Shown in pieces: positions 60,036 to 64,000 of a DNA stretch of 64,000 bases. The stretch covers positions 4,377 through 68,376 of the forward strand of contig JAKUCV010004525.1 in NCBI GenBank assembly GCA_028386065.3. Reading direction: 5' to 3'. The notes below the pieces were generated by a model that was not told the origin of the DNA, ran no database searches, and saw nothing but the letters and a program-made list of their open reading frames with translations. Each line of letters begins with the position of its first letter. Within the stretch, counting starts at the first letter, position 1. The translations under genes and the position numbers were made by a program. Origin of the DNA: Turnera subulata (Eukaryota; Streptophyta; Magnoliopsida; Malpighiales; Passifloraceae).

Positions 60036-61739
60036 GTGGCTTATGAGGGAAATAGCATCAACAAAGCACCCCACTTAGATGGTGCAAACTTTGATTACTG
60101 GAAGTTCAGAATGAAGATCTTCCTTGAAGGCAAAGATCTGAAGATGTGGAACATAGTACAGCATCCTTATGCCAGGCCACTGAGGGACATGCAGTTCTGG
60201 TCAGAAGAGGAGCTCAAAAAGGCTAAGTTAGATGCTCAAGCCAAGAATGTCCTTCTTTGTGGAATAAGTGAGAGTGAGTTTCAAAGAGTCAGATCTTGTG
60301 AAACTGCCTATGAGATCTAGAGGCTTCTATGTGTCACTCATGAAGGCACAAACCAAGTGAAGGAGTCAAGGCTCAATCGTCTCATGAGGGACTATGAATT
60401 GTTTCAGAAGGTTTCTGGTGAAACCATACAGGAGATGGATACTCGCTTCACAATTATGTGCAACAGCCTCGCAACTCTTGGGAAGGTTATCACACACAGA
60501 GAAAAGGTTGCAAAGGTACTTAGGTCTCTACCTAAGGAGTGGGAGCCCAAGGTTACTGCCATAGAAGAAGCTCAGAATTTGAACACTCTCACCTATGATG
60601 AGCTGATTGGCAAGCTTATAGTGCATGGTTCCAAGTTTGAAACCAAGGAACCGAAGAAGAAGGACCTGGCCTTAAAATCCCATGAATCTGGTGATGAAGA
60701 TAGTGACTCTGATGTGGCACTTCTTTCCAAAAGGGTTGTAAGATATCTCAAGATGAAAAAGCAGCAAAAGAATAGAAGTCCTAGAGGTGTGAAGATTGAA
60801 GAACCAAAGAAAGATCCTCTAATCTGTTTTGGCTGCAACCGACCTGGTCACATTAAGGCTGAATGTCCACATCAGAAGAAGAACAGATATGACTCTTCAA
60901 AAACCAAAGGGAAGAGGGCTATGGTCGCTTGGGATGACTCGGATTCTGAAAGCGATTCTGAAATAGAAGAAGCTGTGAACCTTTGTCTGATGGCTCAAGA
61001 AGAATCTGAGGTATTTGATGCTCCTGACTTTACTTTTGATGAATTACAAGATGCTTTTGGTGAATTGCATGATAAGTATAAACAAGTACTTAAAAAGAAT
61101 AGTGCTTACAAGAAAAGAATTGAGATTCTTGAATATGATGCTGAAGCTCATAGAAATGCATATGAAAAGCTTAATCTTGCTCACACCGAAGCTCTGAAAT
61201 CTTGTGAAACCTTGAAAGTTGATAAATTTGCTATCCAAAATGCTCATGATGAACTTGAAAAGAAAATTGCTTGCAACATGGCTACTTGTGAAAAATTGCT
61301 GAAAGAAAACGATATGTTAAATAGGAGTGTTGAAGATCTAAAGTGTTCTCTTGAGAAATTTACTAAAGGAACAGATAGTTTAAATCTTCTGATAGGACAG
61401 CAAAGACACTCAGTGCAGAAAGAAGGAATAGGTGCTACTCACATGGTTTTTAACAGACCAAGCTCTACAAACCACGTGGTTTTTCACAAACCAAGTCCAT
61501 CAATGAAATTTGTTAAGGCTGGGTCTAGTCAACCATATAGACCAAGGATGAACATGCATATGCACTCATATCACTCTGAAGCACCACATATTACTTGTCA
61601 TTTCTGTGGTAGAATTGCTCATGGTATTAGGTCTTGTTGGCTTAAGAAACGCAACTGTCATGTAAAGTATGTGTGGGTTCCGAAAGGAACCAAGCCTAAC
61701 CCTGAAGGACCCAAATTAGTTTGGGTACCTAAAACTTGA
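60036..61739 (+). pseudogene. gag: gag of copia copy 2 (start lost, one nonsense codon)
   Basis: One frame throughout, 568 codons with the stop. The start, ATG in copy 1, is GTG here (60036), and a Trp codon has become TAG at 60318-60320. Beyond it the frame is open to TGA 61737-61739. Two intact C-X2-C-X4-H-X4-C zinc knuckles: 60825-60866 (CFGCNRPGHIKAEC) and 61596-61637 (CHFCGRIAHGIRSC). Between them lie an acidic stretch and a coiled-coil-like region. Gag binds and packages the element RNA. With one point change at each of two sites, decay is recent or the protein is supplied by other copies. Confidence 0.9.
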
Positions 61740-61748
61740 TCATGCTGA

Positions 61749-64000
61749 CAGGAAAACAGGGATGAGTGGATCTTGGACAGTGGTTGTTCAAGGCACATGA
61801 CTGGAGACTCTACAATGTTCTCATCCCTTACTGAAAAAGACCGAGGTAATGTAACTTTTGGTGATATGTCAAAAGGTAAAATCCTTGGTTTCGGTGATAT
61901 TAATTCTTGTCCTACTATTGAGCATGTTTTACTGGTTGATAACCTCAAATATAATTTGCTAAGCATCAGTCAATTATGTGATAAAGGATACAAAATTATA
62001 TTTGAAGCATCTAGATGCTTGGTCACTGACAGAAACCAAGTGGTTTTTGTTGGGAAGCGAAAAGGTAACATATACTCTATCAACCTAAATGATGTGGCTA
62101 ATCCTGATTTCAAGTGTCTAAGTGCTAGAATAAAAACCCCAACTCTATGGCACAGAAGATTAGGTCATGCAAATTTGGAGCTTATTTCAAATCTGTCCAA
62201 AAAGGAGTTGGTGAGAGGACTGCCAATGCTCAAATATGAAAAAGAAACCACATGTAGAGCATGTCAGCTGGGAAAACAGGTTAAAAGTTTCTTTAAACCT
62301 ATATACACTATCTCTACATCTAGACCACTTCAATTATTGCATATTGACTTGTTTGGTCCCATGAGAACCATTAGCTTAGGTGGTAAAAGTTATGTTCTTG
62401 TAGTGGTTGATGATTATTCTAGGTACACATGGGTTGTATTTCTTTCTCAAAAGGATCATGCATGTTATGAATTTGGTACTCTTGTTAGGAAAGTACAAAA
62501 TGAAAAAGGTTATAAAATTTCTAAAATTAGAAGTGATCATGGAGGTGAATTTGATAACCTTGTCTTTAAACACTTCTGTGAGCAAAGTGGTATTGAACAC
62601 ACCTTTTCGACTCCTAGAACGCCTCAACAAAATGGGGTAGTTGAAAGGAAGAATCGAACTTTGCAAGAAATGGCTAGAACTATGCTTAATGAGCATAAGT
62701 TACCTGCATATTTCTGGGCAGAGGGTGTAAACACAGCATGCTACATTCTAAATAGAGTATCCTTACGTCCTTTAATTGAAAAGACCCCGTATGAGATATG
62801 GTTTGGTAAGAAACCAAGCATCAGTTACTTTTGTGTTTTTGGGTCTAAATGTTATATACTCAATACTAAGGATAACCTCGATAAATTTGATGCTAAATCT
62901 GATGATGGTGTTTTTCTTGGGTATTCACTTACTAGTAAGGCATATAGAGTGTATAATAAAAGAACCTTGGTTGTAGAAGAAACCATGCTTGTTGTATTTG
63001 ATGAAATTGACCCTTGTGATGAAATTGATGACATAGATACTGACATAGCATCTGATGAGCAACCACATATTGTCAATCGTGAGAATTTTGTGGATGAGGA
63101 GGATGAACCACCTGTGCTGGCACCACCTACACCTTCTGTGTTGGAACCAAGAGTGGAACCAAGCGTCCAACCGCGCCTGGAACCAGTGATCCAACCAAGT
63201 GGTTCTGGTGGAGAACCAAATATAGCAGAACTTGGATCAACTTCTCATGGAAATATCAGGGCACCCAGTGGACACTCAACAGAGGTTATACTTGGAGACT
63301 TACCTAGAGGGGTGACTACTAGATCCTCACTACACAATGTCAACTCACATCTTGCATTCCTCTCACAAGTGGAACCAAAAAGCGCAAAAGAGGCTATTCT
63401 TGATGAAAACTGGGTAATGGCGATGCAAGAAGAGTTAAATCAGTTCAAGAGAAGTGATGTTTGGGAACTTGTGCCTAGACCTGCTGAGCATCCAGTCATT
63501 GGAACCAAATGGGTTTTCAGAAACAAACTTGATGAGAATGGTGTTGTGGTAAAAAACAAAGCAAGGTTAGGGTATAATCAAGAGGAAGGTATTGATTATG
63601 ATGAGACCCTTGCTCCTGTTGCTAGATTAGAGTCCATTCGTATACTACTTGCATTTGCATCATATAAATCCTTCAAGTTTTATCAAATGGATGTTAAGAG
63701 TGCATTCTTAAATGGACATATCTTAGAAGAAGTTTTTGTTGAGCAACCACCTGGTTTTGAATGTCATGACCATCCTGAGCATGTTTATAAGCTTAAAAAG
63801 GCATTATATGGACTGAAACAAGCTCCTAGAGCATGGTATGATAGATTAAGTTCTTATCTTGTGTCTAAAGGCTTCTCTAGAGGCAAAGCTGATTCAACAT
63901 TATTTGTTAGAACTAACAAAAGTGATGTTATCATTGTGCAAATCTATGTTGATGATATTTTGTTTGGAGCAACTAATGATTTGCTTTGCAAGGAATTTGA
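61749..64000 (+). CDS. pol: pol of copia copy 2: protease, integrase, RT (open, cut by window end)
   Basis: Same frame as gag, after two TGA codons (61737 and 61746). I translated it through to the last base and saw no stop. Protease [10 protein letters not shown] with Asp at 61776. Integrase with WHRRLGH ... [11 protein letters not shown] core starting at Asp 62346 (HIDLFG), then SDHGGEF and VVERKN. The GKKPSISYF motif and [10 protein letters not shown] follow. A V/L-E-P, V/I-Q-P repeat linker (63140-63225) leads into [40 protein letters not shown] at 63945-63956. A 9-base in-frame loss near 63570 removes the VAQ of the conserved [11 protein letters not shown], and F of DETFAPVA is L; both may weaken the enzyme. 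Confidence 0.9.

Larger units (their letters stand above)
58778..64000 (+). mobile_element. Ty1/copia LTR retrotransposon, SIRE/Maximus-like (copy 2, cut by window end)
   Basis: Same family and orientation as copy 1, with 5' LTR, PBS, gag and pol as far as the RT active site. Inserted in the reversed-polarity satellite; ACTGG (58773-58777) is the expected left target duplication. Gag has a lost start and one stop, but pol is open, so it is better preserved than copy 1. The envelope-like gene and 3' LTR would lie beyond the window. Confidence 0.94.

Noticed and set aside
1..64000. tRNA, rRNA or host protein-coding genes
   Set aside because: I found no stretch with such structure or motifs; everything is assigned to satellite or LTR elements.

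Overview
This is repetitive DNA from a flowering plant, probably a dicot. I infer this from plant-lineage LTR retrotransposons, nested insertion and a long degenerate satellite array. I see no host gene, tRNA, rRNA or bacterial feature. The genus cannot be told from the sequence.

Layout. (1) 1-426 is satellite DNA in what I call the plus polarity. (2) 427-15594 is a Ty1/copia retrotransposon of the SIRE/Maximus type (copy 1). It has a 1196-bp 5' LTR, PBS, gag, pol (PR-IN-RT-RNase H), a spacer, an envelope-like gene, several purine tracts and a 3' LTR that runs into a poly-C tract and an assembly gap (15595-15798). Its coding regions carry frameshifts and stops. (3) 5048-8908 is a second, non-autonomous LTR element of Ty3/gypsy descent, nested antisense inside copy 1's pol, with a perfect 5-bp target duplication (CCAGG) and an intact 589-codon gag-protease ORF lacking RT and integrase. 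(4) 15799-58777 is about 43 kb of one satellite family, monomers about 260-380 bp, each carrying a GC-rich minisatellite of 11-bp CCAAT-containing units. Polarity is plus to about 26574 and reversed from there to 58777. Multi-monomer blocks are duplicated at several scales. (5) 58778-64000 is a second copy of the same copia family (copy 2), cut by the window end. Its gag has lost its ATG and carries one stop, but pol is open to the last base.

How the parts relate. Both copia copies lie in the same orientation inside the same satellite. They are mosaics of each other: LTR, early gag and late integrase are very similar, while late gag, protease and RT are clearly more divergent. The nested element shares the first 13 nt of its primer binding site with its copia host although the two belong to different superfamilies.

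The least conventional signals are: the helically phased CCAAT arrays of the satellite; its polarity switch and recurrent truncated monomer; a 12-bp GGTT/AACC theme and GGTTT...AAACC palindromes through coding and non-coding parts of the copia family; a conserved pair of in-frame TGA codons between gag and pol; a promoter-like leader before the envelope-like gene; and mosaic LTRs of the nested element in which a G-box palindrome is exchanged for a tandem array of a 16-mer containing the same half-site.
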